Counted from the stretch's first letter, positions 1 through 6,086 are shown. The stretch is DNA of 8,871 nucleotides from an uncultured Oscillospiraceae bacterium (GCA_934572325.1 CAKTKT010000065.1:1-8871); one strand, 5' to 3'. Notes: generated by a model from the sequence alone, not told the origin. A program made the numbers and translations.

Positions 1-35
1 TCCGCTCTTTTCCCCGTCTTTCTGCACAAAAGCAG

Positions 36-78
36 AAACCGGAGCGCCGCGATTTATTCTCGCGGCGCTCCGGTTTTT
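36..78 (+). terminator. Rho-independent terminator of an off-window gene
   Basis: A perfect 16-bp stem (36-51 with 61-76) closes a 9-nt loop and is followed by a run of five T. The left arm begins with AAA, so the hairpin could also end transcription from the other side, although the T run is better on the + strand. It insulates the metal operon promoter at 122 from whatever lies to the left. Confidence 0.85.
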
Positions 79-121
79 CCATTTAACCCCCGTCATAGGA
101 CTGATTTTAAAATTTCCCCTA

Positions 122-150
122 TTGACATATTATAATGGCGGGCATATAAT
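122..150 (+). promoter_or_regulatory. Sigma-A promoter of the heavy-metal export operon
   Basis: The -35 box TTGACA (122-127) and the -10 box TATAAT (145-150) are both perfect consensus with an ideal 17-bp spacer. Transcription should start near 157. A promoter this strong usually needs a repressor, which fits the operator right after it and the ArsR gene at the end of the operon. Confidence 0.88.
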
Positions 151-154
151 GCGC

Positions 155-178
155 TTGAACAGTTGAATGATTGTTCAA
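155..178 (+). promoter_or_regulatory. Probable ArsR/SmtB-family operator
   Basis: TTGAACA (155-161) is mirrored by TGTTCAA (172-178), with a further TTGAA inside (163-167) and another at 182-186. The site covers the predicted transcription start, so a bound dimer would block RNA polymerase. TGAACA-type inverted repeats are known for SmtB/CzrA/CadC sensors. Assignment to the repressor encoded at 2540-2902 is inference from position and motif type. Confidence 0.65.
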
Positions 179-196
179 ATATTGAATTAAATTTTG

Positions 197-202
197 CTAA
201 AG
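197..202 (+). repeat. Left flanking direct repeat of foldback copy A
   Basis: CTAAAG immediately precedes the 158-bp foldback and recurs directly after it at 361-366, as expected for a 6-bp target-site duplication. Identity runs on for two more bases (CTAAAGGA), but the 6-bp reading leaves symmetric element ends and matches the 6-bp repeat around copy B. Confidence 0.65.
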
Positions 203-360
203 GAAGCTCTGATTAAATGCGTCAGATGGCTGGGCGAGAAAAATTTTCGGCTGATAAAATGATTTTTTTGCAGAAATACTTTGTGTATTTCAAGAAAAAC
301 TCATGAAATCAGACGGAGATTTTTCCGCTCAGACGCTGACAGTCATTTATTCAGTGCTTC
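203..360 (+). mobile_element. 158-bp foldback (MITE-like) element, copy A
   Basis: The stretch folds back on itself over its full length around an apical hairpin (GAAATAC 273-279, GTATTTC 285-291). The ends are GAAGCTCTGA and TCAGTGCTTC, complementary at 9 of 10 positions. A second copy of exactly the same length lies at 7464-7621 with no gaps and about 84% identity. It has no coding capacity, so any movement would depend on a protein encoded elsewhere. It lies in the leader of the metal operon, between operator and ribosome-binding site. A structured RNA spread by an unknown route is an alternative to a DNA MITE. Confidence 0.72.
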
Positions 361-366
361 CTAAAG
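361..366 (+). repeat. Right flanking direct repeat of foldback copy A
   Basis: CTAAAG repeats the six bases at 197-202. Its last four bases (AAAG) are also the start of the Shine-Dalgarno site of the next gene, so the duplication kept that site whole. Confidence 0.65.
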
Positions 367-369
367 GAG
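363..369 (+). promoter_or_regulatory. Ribosome-binding site deciding the start of the metal-binding protein
   Basis: AAAGGAG lies 8 nt before ATG 378. No such site precedes the in-frame ATG at 303, which lies inside the foldback element, so 378 is chosen as the start. Confidence 0.85.
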
Positions 370-377
370 AAGCCACA

Positions 378-596
378 ATGAAAAAGACCTACATGATAGA
401 CGTTGACTGCGCGAACTGCGCCAACAAGATGGAGCAGGCGGCGAGGGAGACCGCAGGCGTGAAGGACGCGGCTGTGAACTTCATGGCGCTGAAGATGACC
501 GTGGAATTTGAGGACGGCGCGGATGTGAAGTCCGTCATGCAGGAGGTTCTGAAAAACTGCAAGCGCGTTGAGGACGACTGCGAGATCTTCTTCTGA
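378..596 (+). CDS. Free-standing heavy-metal-associated (HMA) domain protein
   Basis: This 72-aa cytoplasmic protein is one HMA (CopZ/MerP-like) fold. Its metal-binding loop is D10-C11-A-N-C14; an Asp before the CxxC is typical of the Zn/Cd/Pb-type domains of ZntA and CadA rather than of copper chaperones. Two more cysteines, C61 and C68, lie near the C-terminus. It precedes a P1B-ATPase that lacks such a domain, so it probably serves as that pump's detached metal-binding module or as a metal chaperone. It is the first gene of the operon. An upstream in-frame ATG at 303 would add 25 residues encoded by the foldback element, but has no ribosome-binding site. Confidence 0.85.
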   Translation: MKKTYMIDVDCANCANKMEQAARETAGVKDAAVNFMALKMTVEFEDGADVKSVMQEVLKNCKRVEDDCEIFF

Positions 597-605
597 CAAC
601 AATAC

Positions 606-629
606 AACAGGCAAATCAACAGGCAAATC
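606..629 (+). repeat. Perfect 12-bp tandem duplication
   Basis: AACAGGCAAATC occurs twice head to tail (606-617, 618-629) in the 55-nt gap between the metal-binding protein and the ATPase. It probably reflects a slippage duplication. It lengthens the intercistronic spacer but does not touch the ribosome-binding site AAGGG at 638-642. Confidence 0.8.
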
Positions 630-651
630 AAACATTTAAGGGTGTGTGACC

Positions 652-2520
652 ATGAACAAAAAGCAAAAGAGGGCGCTGTGGCGCATTATCGCCGCGGCGG
701 CGATGGTCGCGGCGCTAGAGCTGCTGCCGGTGGAGGGCTGGGTGAAGCTCGCGCTGTATCTCATCCCCTATCTGACCATCGGCTACGAAACGCTCATCAA
801 GGCGTTCAAGGGCGTCAAGAACCGCCAGCCGTTCGACGAGAACTTCCTCATGGCGGTGGCGACGATCGGCGCGGTCGCGCTGGGCGATTATAAAGAGGGC
901 GTCGCCGTCATGATATTCTATCAGATAGGCGAGCTGTTCGAGCATATCGCCGTGGGCAAGAGCCGCCGCAGCATCGGGCAGCTTATGGACATCCGCCCCG
1001 ACTATGCCAACATCGAGGATGAAAACGGTCAGCTCGTGCGCCATGATCCGGACGAGATCGCCATCGGGACGGTCATCGTCGTCCAGCCGGGCGAGAAGAT
1101 ACCCATTGACGGCGTGATCGTGGAGGGCACGAGCGTGCTGAACACCGCGGCGCTGACGGGCGAGAGCCTGCCGCGCAACGTCTCCGTCGGGGATGAGGTC
1201 ATAAGCGGCTGCATAAACGACAGCGGGCTTTTGAAGATAAGGACGACGAAGAACTTCGGCGAGTCCACCGCCTCAAAGATACTGGAGCTTGTGGAGAACG
1301 CAAGCTCGCGCAAGTCCAAGAGCGAGGCGTTCATCTCGAAATTCGCGCGCGTCTACACCCCTGCGGTGTGCTACAGCGCACTGGCGCTGGCGTTCATCCC
1401 GCCGGCGGTCAACCTCGTCATGGGCAACGGTGCGGGCTTTGGCACATGGGTATACCGCGCGCTGACCTTCCTCGTCATTTCCTGCCCGTGCGCGCTCGTG
1501 ATAAGCATCCCGCTCAGCTTCTTCGCCGGTATCGGCGGTGCGAGCAGCGCGGGCGTGCTGGTAAAGGGCTCAAACTATATGGAGACGCTGTCCAAGGTCA
1601 AGTACGTCGTGTTTGACAAGACCGGCACGATGACGCAGGGCGTTTTCGAGGTCGCCGGCATACACCACAGCGCCATCGACGAGGCGAAGCTGCTGGAGTA
1701 CGCCGCGCTCGCCGAGAGCTATTCCACGCACCCCATCAGTCAGAGCCTGCGCAGGGCGGTCAAGAAGCCGCTCGACAAGACGCGCGTGAGCGACGTGCAG
1801 GAGATCGGCGGGCACGGCGTGACCGCCGTCGTCGATGGGCACAGCGTCGCCGCGGGCAACCACAGGCTTATGGAGCAGCTCGGCATTGAATACGTGGAGT
1901 GCCGCCACGTGGGCACGGTGGTGCACGTGGCGATAGACGGCAAATACTGCGGGCATATCCTCATCTGCGACGTGGTGAAGCCCGACGCGAAGGACGCCAT
2001 CAGCGCGCTCAAGCGCATCGGCGTGAAGGAGACCGTGATGCTCACCGGCGACAGCGACAAGGTCGCGCAGAGCGTTGCTGCCGAGCTGGGCATTGACCGC
2101 GTGTACAGCCAGCTTCTGCCGGAGGACAAGGTCAAGCGCGTGGAGGAGCTGCTCGCCGCGAAGGGTAAGGACGAAATGCTCGCGTTCGTGGGCGACGGGA
2201 TAAACGACGCGCCCGTGCTCTCGCGCGCGGACATCGGCATCGCCATGGGCGCGCTCGGCTCGGACGCGGCGATAGAGGCGTCCGACGTCGTGCTGATGGA
2301 CGACAGCCCGCTCAAGATTGCAAAGGCGATACGCATCTCGCGCAAGTGCCTGCGCATCGTGTACGAGAACATCTACTTTGCCATCGGGGTGAAGTTCGTC
2401 TGCCTTGCGCTGGGTGCGCTCGGCATTGCGAATATGTGGGTCGCCATTTTCGCCGATGTGGGCGTGATGGTGATCGCGGTGCTCAACGCAGTGCGGGCGC
2501 TGAACGTGAAGAAGCTGTAA
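652..2520 (+). CDS. cadA: Zn/Cd/Pb-transporting P1B-type ATPase (CadA/ZntA family)
   Basis: A 622-aa membrane pump that uses ATP to export divalent soft metals. Visible landmarks are: TGES of the actuator domain (169-172), the intramembrane metal site CPC (278-280), the phosphorylated Asp in DKTGT (D322), the HP motif (H360) of the nucleotide-binding domain, GDGIND (514-519), and K581 and D602 in the last two membrane helices. The 21-residue spacing of this Lys/Asp pair equals that of E. coli ZntA K693/D714, which points to the Zn/Cd/Pb class rather than copper. Two predicted helices (about 11-48) come first and there is no N-terminal HMA domain; that module is the separate preceding gene. 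ATG 652 has AAGGG at 638-642 (9-nt spacing), better placed than GTG 646. Confidence 0.93.
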   Translation: MNKKQKRALWRIIAAAAMVAALELLPVEGWVKLALYLIPYLTIGYETLIKAFKGVKNRQPFDENFLMAVATIGAVALGDYKEGVAVMIFYQIGELFEHIAVGKSRRSIGQLMDIRPDYANIEDENGQLVRHDPDEIAIGTVIVVQPGEKIPIDGVIVEGTSVLNTAALTGESLPRNVSVGDEVISGCINDSGLLKIRTTKNFGESTASKILELVENASSRKSKSEAFISKFARVYTPAVCYSALALAFIPPAVNLVMGNGAGFGTWVYRALTFLVISCPCALVISIPLSFFAGIGGASSAGVLVKGSNYMETLSKVKYVVFDKTGTMTQGVFEVAGIHHSAIDEAKLLEYAALAESYSTHPISQSLRRAVKKPLDKTRVSDVQEIGGHGVTAVVDGHSVAAGNHRLMEQLGIEYVECRHVGTVVHVAIDGKYCGHILICDVVKPDAKDAISALKRIGVKETVMLTGDSDKVAQSVAAELGIDRVYSQLLPEDKVKRVEELLAAKGKDEMLAFVGDGINDAPVLSRADIGIAMGALGSDAAIEASDVVLMDDSPLKIAKAIRISRKCLRIVYENIYFAIGVKFVCLALGALGIANMWVAIFADVGVMVIAVLNAVRALNVKKL

Positions 2521-2539
2521 GAAAGGCAGGGGCGCAGGC

Positions 2540-2902
2540 ATGATAAACGACAGAGAGTTAGACTGCTGCGAGACGAGCGAGGTGCACGAGGAGCTTTTGA
2601 AGATCGTGCGGGACACGCTGCCCCCCGAGGAGGAGCTTTACGACCTCGCTGAGCTTTTCAAGGTGTTCGGCGACTCGACGCGCATACGTATACTCTTCGT
2701 GCTGTTCGAGGCGGAGGTGTGCGTGTGCGATCTCGCCGCGGCGCTGAACATGACCGTGTCCTCCGTGTCGCACCAGCTTAAAATACTCAAGCAGAACAAG
2801 CTCATCAAGAGCCGCCGCGAGGGGCGCAGCGTGTTCTATTCCCTCGCCGACGACCACGTGCGCACCATCGTCAGCCAAGGCATGGAGCACCTTGAGGAGT
2901 AA
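2540..2902 (+). CDS. ArsR/SmtB-family metal-sensing repressor, CadC-like
   Basis: A 120-aa winged-helix dimeric repressor. The core FGDSTRIRIL (43-52) and the recognition-helix region VSSVSHQLKIL (73-83) are standard for the family, followed by a wing with REGRSVFYSL. Two metal sites can be seen. One is the alpha-3N site C61-V-C63 plus C9/C10 near the N-terminus, as in CadC. The other is an alpha-5 site D104, H106, H117, E120, as in CzrA. It starts 19 nt after the pump stop, with a purine-rich site (AGGGG, 2528-2532), and is the last gene before a terminator. The likely target is the inverted repeat at 155-178, making the operon autoregulated and induced by Zn, Cd or Pb. Confidence 0.9.
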   Translation: MINDRELDCCETSEVHEELLKIVRDTLPPEEELYDLAELFKVFGDSTRIRILFVLFEAEVCVCDLAAALNMTVSSVSHQLKILKQNKLIKSRREGRSVFYSLADDHVRTIVSQGMEHLEE

Positions 2903-2919
2903 AAATATATCAGGCGTTT

Positions 2920-2954
2920 TTCCGGAGGCGGTGTGACTGCCTCCGGAATTTTTT
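2920..2954 (+). terminator. Rho-independent terminator of the metal operon
   Basis: A 10-bp perfect stem, TTCCGGAGGC (2920-2929) with GCCTCCGGAA (2939-2948), has a 9-nt loop and is followed by six T (2949-2954). It starts 17 nt after the repressor stop codon. Confidence 0.93.
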
Positions 2955-2983
2955 ATTCATATTCACAGTTTTTTCATATTGTG

Positions 2984-3015
2984 TTTAGGCTGAGTTAAGC
3001 ATTGGGGGGTATTCT
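2984..3015 (+). promoter_or_regulatory. Possible response-regulator box and promoter for the lipoprotein gene
   Basis: TTTAGGC (2984-2990) and GTTAAGC (2994-3000) are imperfect direct repeats 10 bp apart. They end 9 nt before a -10-like TATTCT (3010-3015), and no good -35 is present. This layout resembles OmpR/PhoB-type boxes that replace a -35, but the repeats match at only 5 of 7 positions. Another direct repeat, TTCATATT, lies just upstream (2956-2963, 2973-2980). Confidence 0.25.
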
Positions 3016-3069
3016 ATGCGCGTAAGCAAAGAGCACACGCCCCAACGCTTGACCGAAAGGATGATATAT

Positions 3070-4473
3070 ATGAAAGCAAAGCGCATACTGTCAGTGATAC
3101 TGGCGCTGGCGATGCTGGCGCTGTGCACCGCGTGCTCCGCCGCATCCGCCGAGGCGGCGGGCGCGGACGCAGGGAGCGTGAGCGCTCCGCCCGAAAAGCC
3201 AGACGGCGGGAAGTCGCCCTTCATGCCCGATAGGCAGCAGCCGCCCGACATAAAGGGCGGCTTCGGCGGCGGCAGCGGCGAGGTGGTGCAGGGCACGAGC
3301 GCAAACACGATAAGCACGGACGGCACATACTCCGGCGAGACGTACACCTCCGACGGCGACGATGAGAACGCCCTGCGCATCGACGGCACGAGCGTCACGC
3401 TCAGGGGCGTCACGGTGGACAAGAGCTCGGGCGCGAGCTCCGACCCCGAAAGCGGCGACTTTTACGGCATGAACGCCGCCGTGCTCGCCACGAACGGCGC
3501 ACAGGTTGAGCTCGCGGGCGCGAGGATAAGCTCCGACGCGCGAAACGGCAACGGCGTGTTCTGCTACGGCAGCGGCACGACCGTCACCGTCTCCGACTCC
3601 GCCATCACCACCAACGCCGACAACTCCGGCGGCATACAGACGGCGGGCGGCGGCACGACGATAGCGAACGGTCTCACCGTGTCCACCTCGGGCAGCTCCT
3701 CCGCCGCGATACGCTCCGACCGGGGCGGCGGCACTGTCAAAGTGACCGGCGGCACGTACACCTCCTCGGGGCTGAACTCCCCCGCCGTATACTCCACTGC
3801 GGACATATCCGTCGAGGATGCGGCGCTCACGGCGACAGGCTCGGAGGCGCTCGTCGTCGAGGGCGGCAGCTCCATCGCGCTCACCGACTGCGACGTTTCC
3901 GGCAGCATGAGCAGAACCGAGGGGACAAGCTCCGGCGAAAACGTGCACAACGTGATGATATATCAGTCCATGTCCGGCGACGCGGACGTCGGCACAGCGT
4001 CGCTGAGCATCAAGGGCGGCTCGCTCACGGGCGAGAGCGGCGATATGTTCTACATCACGAACACCCGCGCCGTTGTGACGCTGTCCGGCGTGAGGATAAC
4101 CGACAGCGACGAGAGCGGCTACCTTATGCGCGTGACCGGCAACTCCGGCGAGCGCGGCTGGGGCAAGGCGGGCGCAAACGGCGCACGGGCGGAGGTCACG
4201 GCGGACGAGCAGACGCTTGAGGGCGATATTCTTGTTGACAGCATATCCGCCCTCTCCCTCACGCTGAAAAACGGCAGCACCTTCACCGGCTCTGTCAGTA
4301 TTCTCAAGAACACCGAGGGCAGCGCCGCCGAGGGCAGCGTCAGCGTTGTGCTCGGCAAGGGCTGCACATGGACGCTGACCGGCAACTGCACGATAAGCAC
4401 GCTTGAAAACAACGGGCTTATAGACTTCAACGGCTACAGCATCACCCTCGCCGACGGCAGCGTGCTGAGCTAA
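3070..4473 (+). CDS. Predicted secreted lipoprotein with right-handed beta-helix
   Basis: This 467-aa protein has a basic N-terminus (MKAKR), a hydrophobic segment (6-19) and a likely lipidated Cys at C22 in LCTACS; the lipobox is imperfect, with Cys at -3. A Pro/Gly-rich linker (about 23-78) leads into repeated short strands rich in Ser, Thr, Gly, Asp and Val (about 79-467), such as TTVTVSDSAIT and GTVKVTGGTY. These are typical of parallel beta-helix proteins that bind or act on polysaccharides, or serve as surface adhesins. No catalytic residues could be assigned. ATG 3070 is chosen because GAAAGG (3055-3060) lies 9 nt upstream; ATG 3061 and ATG 3016 would have no usable spacing. It is a single gene, flanked by terminators on both sides. 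Confidence 0.75.
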   Translation: MKAKRILSVILALAMLALCTACSAASAEAAGADAGSVSAPPEKPDGGKSPFMPDRQQPPDIKGGFGGGSGEVVQGTSANTISTDGTYSGETYTSDGDDENALRIDGTSVTLRGVTVDKSSGASSDPESGDFYGMNAAVLATNGAQVELAGARISSDARNGNGVFCYGSGTTVTVSDSAITTNADNSGGIQTAGGGTTIANGLTVSTSGSSSAAIRSDRGGGTVKVTGGTYTSSGLNSPAVYSTADISVEDAALTATGSEALVVEGGSSIALTDCDVSGSMSRTEGTSSGENVHNVMIYQSMSGDADVGTASLSIKGGSLTGESGDMFYITNTRAVVTLSGVRITDSDESGYLMRVTGNSGERGWGKAGANGARAEVTADEQTLEGDILVDSISALSLTLKNGSTFTGSVSILKNTEGSAAEGSVSVVLGKGCTWTLTGNCTISTLENNGLIDFNGYSITLADGSVLS

Positions 4474-4489
4474 AGACCAGATAAAACTG

Positions 4490-4518
4490 TCGGGGCGTCT
4501 CGCTAAGAGACGCCCCGA
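4490..4518. terminator. Hairpin between convergent genes, likely terminator of the lipoprotein gene
   Basis: A perfect 12-bp stem (4490-4501 with 4507-4518) encloses the 5-nt loop GCTAA, 16 nt after the lipoprotein stop. The T tracts are weak on both strands (ATTC on +, AGTTTTA on -), so efficiency is uncertain. It sits where two convergent genes meet. Confidence 0.7.
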
Positions 4519-4529
4519 TTCAGCCTGCC

Positions 4530-4551
4530 AAAAAAGTCCTTGTAGGACTTT
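4530..4551 (-). terminator. Rho-independent terminator overlapping the merR-type stop codon
   Basis: On the - strand, AAAGTCCT (4551-4544) pairs with AGGACTTT (4540-4533) around a 3-nt loop and runs into a stretch of six U (4535-4530). The first stem base is the last base of the TGA stop (4553-4551), so the gene ends directly in its terminator. Confidence 0.85.
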
Positions 4552-5369
4552 CACTCAATATAAAACATGATTTTGGTTATATATTCGCTTTCCTTCGACG
4601 TGGAAAGGTAGTCGTTGATGGCAAACTCATACGAATCGGAAGCGATGGTCAGGCGATTGATTCTGCAGTGCTCTAAAATACGTTCGTATGCTCTGTAAAT
4701 GGAATGATAGTCGCCGATGTGGTAGGTAAACACGCTCCTCCCTTTGGGAAGCTCCACAATTCCGCCAATATTGTCTGATTTTTCGATAGGCAGAAAAGCA
4801 AAAGACGCTTCGGTATATCTCCCCTGTAAAATGCGCTCATACGGAACAATCGCACCGCTTTGAAAGAAAACCGGAAGCTGCTCCCTGAATGCCCCGGCAA
4901 AGCATTCCTTTGTTGCAATACTGAGCATTTCCAGGGTATAAGGCGCTGCGACCTCTTGAAGCAAAATGTACCGGGAGCTTACTTCCTCCACAGAAACAAT
5001 ATCGCTGCAATCGCGAATAGAAACGGAATGCTCCATCTGCAAGCACCGATTCTCAACACGCTTTTTTATCATCTGAAGCTCTTTTATTTGGCAATCAATG
5101 GTAGAAAGCTGTTTGCGCAGAGCAACGATAGAATCATCGATCGTGTAGCTTTTCATGTGCGCTTTGATTTCGCCGAGAGAAAAGCCGATTCTTTTCATTA
5201 TGCAAATCGTGTCCAAATAGTCGAGCTGATTGGAGCTGTAATAGCGGTAGCCGTTATCAGGATCGATATATGCAGGACGGAAAAGCCCTGTTTTGTCATA
5301 GAAAATCAAGGTCTGGCGAGATATATTTTGCAGTCTTGAAAGCTCACCGATAGAAAAAAATCTTTTCAT
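4551..5369 (-). CDS. MerR-family regulator with GyrI-like ligand-binding domain
   Basis: A 272-aa transcription activator of the BmrR/multidrug-sensor layout. The N-terminal DNA-binding domain holds the helix-turn-helix (about 5-24, FSIGELSRLQNISRQTLIFY) and the wing with GYRYY (40-44). A long dimerisation helix follows (about 78-115). The C-terminal half (about 125-272) resembles a GyrI-like effector-binding domain, which usually senses bulky organic compounds. Metal-sensing cysteines of MerR/ZntR type are not evident. It is divergent from the YitT-type gene, and a MerR-style operator lies between them. Base composition is clearly AT-richer than in the flanking operons. The Shine-Dalgarno AAGGGGG (5380-5374, - strand) precedes the ATG by 4 nt. 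Confidence 0.88.
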   Translation of the reverse strand: MKRFFSIGELSRLQNISRQTLIFYDKTGLFRPAYIDPDNGYRYYSSNQLDYLDTICIMKRIGFSLGEIKAHMKSYTIDDSIVALRKQLSTIDCQIKELQMIKKRVENRCLQMEHSVSIRDCSDIVSVEEVSSRYILLQEVAAPYTLEMLSIATKECFAGAFREQLPVFFQSGAIVPYERILQGRYTEASFAFLPIEKSDNIGGIVELPKGRSVFTYHIGDYHSIYRAYERILEHCRINRLTIASDSYEFAINDYLSTSKESEYITKIMFYIE

Positions 5370-5378
5370 ATAACCCCC

Positions 5379-5409
5379 TTGACATTATAGCTGCTATATA
5401 GTTTAGATT
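5379..5409 (+). promoter_or_regulatory. MerR-type long-spacer promoter with dyad operator
   Basis: TTGACA (5379-5384) is separated from TAGATT (5404-5409) by 19 bp. Inside lies the dyad TATAGC-T-GCTATA (5386-5398). A 19-20-bp spacer with a central palindrome is the hallmark of promoters that MerR-family activators untwist. It points at the + strand gene starting at 5445, and the -35 box overlaps the Shine-Dalgarno of the divergent regulator. A 17-bp reading with TTTAGA (5402-5407) as -10 is also possible. Confidence 0.72.
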
Positions 5410-5428
5410 TATAACGTATTAACTTATC

Positions 5429-5435
5429 AAGGAGG
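5429..5435 (+). promoter_or_regulatory. Consensus ribosome-binding site supporting a TTG start
   Basis: AAGGAGG lies 9 nt before TTG 5445. No ATG or GTG in that frame is placed nearly as well, so TTG is taken as the start of the YitT-type protein. Confidence 0.85.
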
Positions 5436-5444
5436 ATACTTAAA

Positions 5445-6086
5445 TTGACACCCCGCATACTCGCTGCTTGCAAGAGATTTTCAGACGGACTGACCCTCAA
5501 AAAAATTCTGCTGATAATGCTCGGAGCCGCAATCTGCACCTTTGGAATCCACAACATTCACCAGCGGACGAACATCACGGAGGGCGGTGTTATCGGTTTA
5601 ATGCTGTTAGTCGAGCACTGGCTGAAAATATCCCCGGCTTATATTACGCCCGTGCTGGATGCCGCCTGTTATCTGCTTGCATTCAAGATTTTAGGCGGGA
5701 GCTTTATCAAAATATCTCTCATATCAACGCTGTTTGTTTCCGGCTTTTATAAAATATGGGAGCTTTTTCCGCCGATGCTACCCGATTTGTCCGCACATCC
5801 GCTGATCGCCGCCGTGTTGGGCGGGATCTTTGTCGGTACAGGCGTCGGCTTAATTGTTCGGCAAGGAGGCTCCAGCGGCGGAGATGACGCGCTGGCTTTA
5901 ACGATTTCTCATATTTCTCGCTGGAAGCTGTCACATTCTTATTTGTTTACGGATGTTGTCGTGCTGCTGCTGTCACTGACTTATATCCCCATAGTGCGTA
6001 TTGTATTCTCATTGATAACCGTTATGGTCTCTTCTCACCTGATAGACTGGGTAAGAAGCTATAAGCCGCGCCGCACAATTGAATAA
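5445..6086 (+). CDS. Short YitT-family membrane protein
   Basis: A 213-aa polytopic membrane protein with about five to six predicted helices (roughly 18-38, 46-62, 65-83, 88-106, 118-138, 168-200). It carries YitT/DUF161 signatures: ITEGGVIGL (44-52) and the glycine-rich turn RQGGSSGGDDAL (139-150). YitT proteins are usually about 280 residues with a C-terminal cytoplasmic DUF2179 domain; here the protein ends after the membrane part. The function of the family is poorly known, and transport is a guess. The divergent MerR/GyrI regulator suggests that it is switched on by a small-molecule ligand. It shares the low-GC composition of that regulator. Confidence 0.8.
   Translation: MTPRILAACKRFSDGLTLKKILLIMLGAAICTFGIHNIHQRTNITEGGVIGLMLLVEHWLKISPAYITPVLDAACYLLAFKILGGSFIKISLISTLFVSGFYKIWELFPPMLPDLSAHPLIAAVLGGIFVGTGVGLIVRQGGSSGGDDALALTISHISRWKLSHSYLFTDVVVLLLSLTYIPIVRIVFSLITVMVSSHLIDWVRSYKPRRTIE

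Noticed and set aside
606..629. CRISPR-like repeat before the ATPase gene
   Set aside because: Only two adjacent 12-bp units with no spacer; it is a simple tandem duplication.
646..651. GTG 646 as start of the P-type ATPase
   Set aside because: It would leave only 3 nt between AAGGG and the start, whereas ATG 652 has 9 nt.
1570..2616. 348-codon open frame on the - strand opposite the ATPase gene
   Set aside because: Antisense shadow: it covers strongly conserved ATPase motifs on the + strand and its own product is Arg/His/Ala-rich with no recognisable fold.
3091..4554. 487-codon open frame on the - strand opposite the lipoprotein gene
   Set aside because: It is a shadow of a GC-rich, low-complexity gene. 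Its translation is Ala/Arg/Val/Gly/His-rich with no signal or domain, while the + strand frame has a signal peptide and ribosome-binding site.
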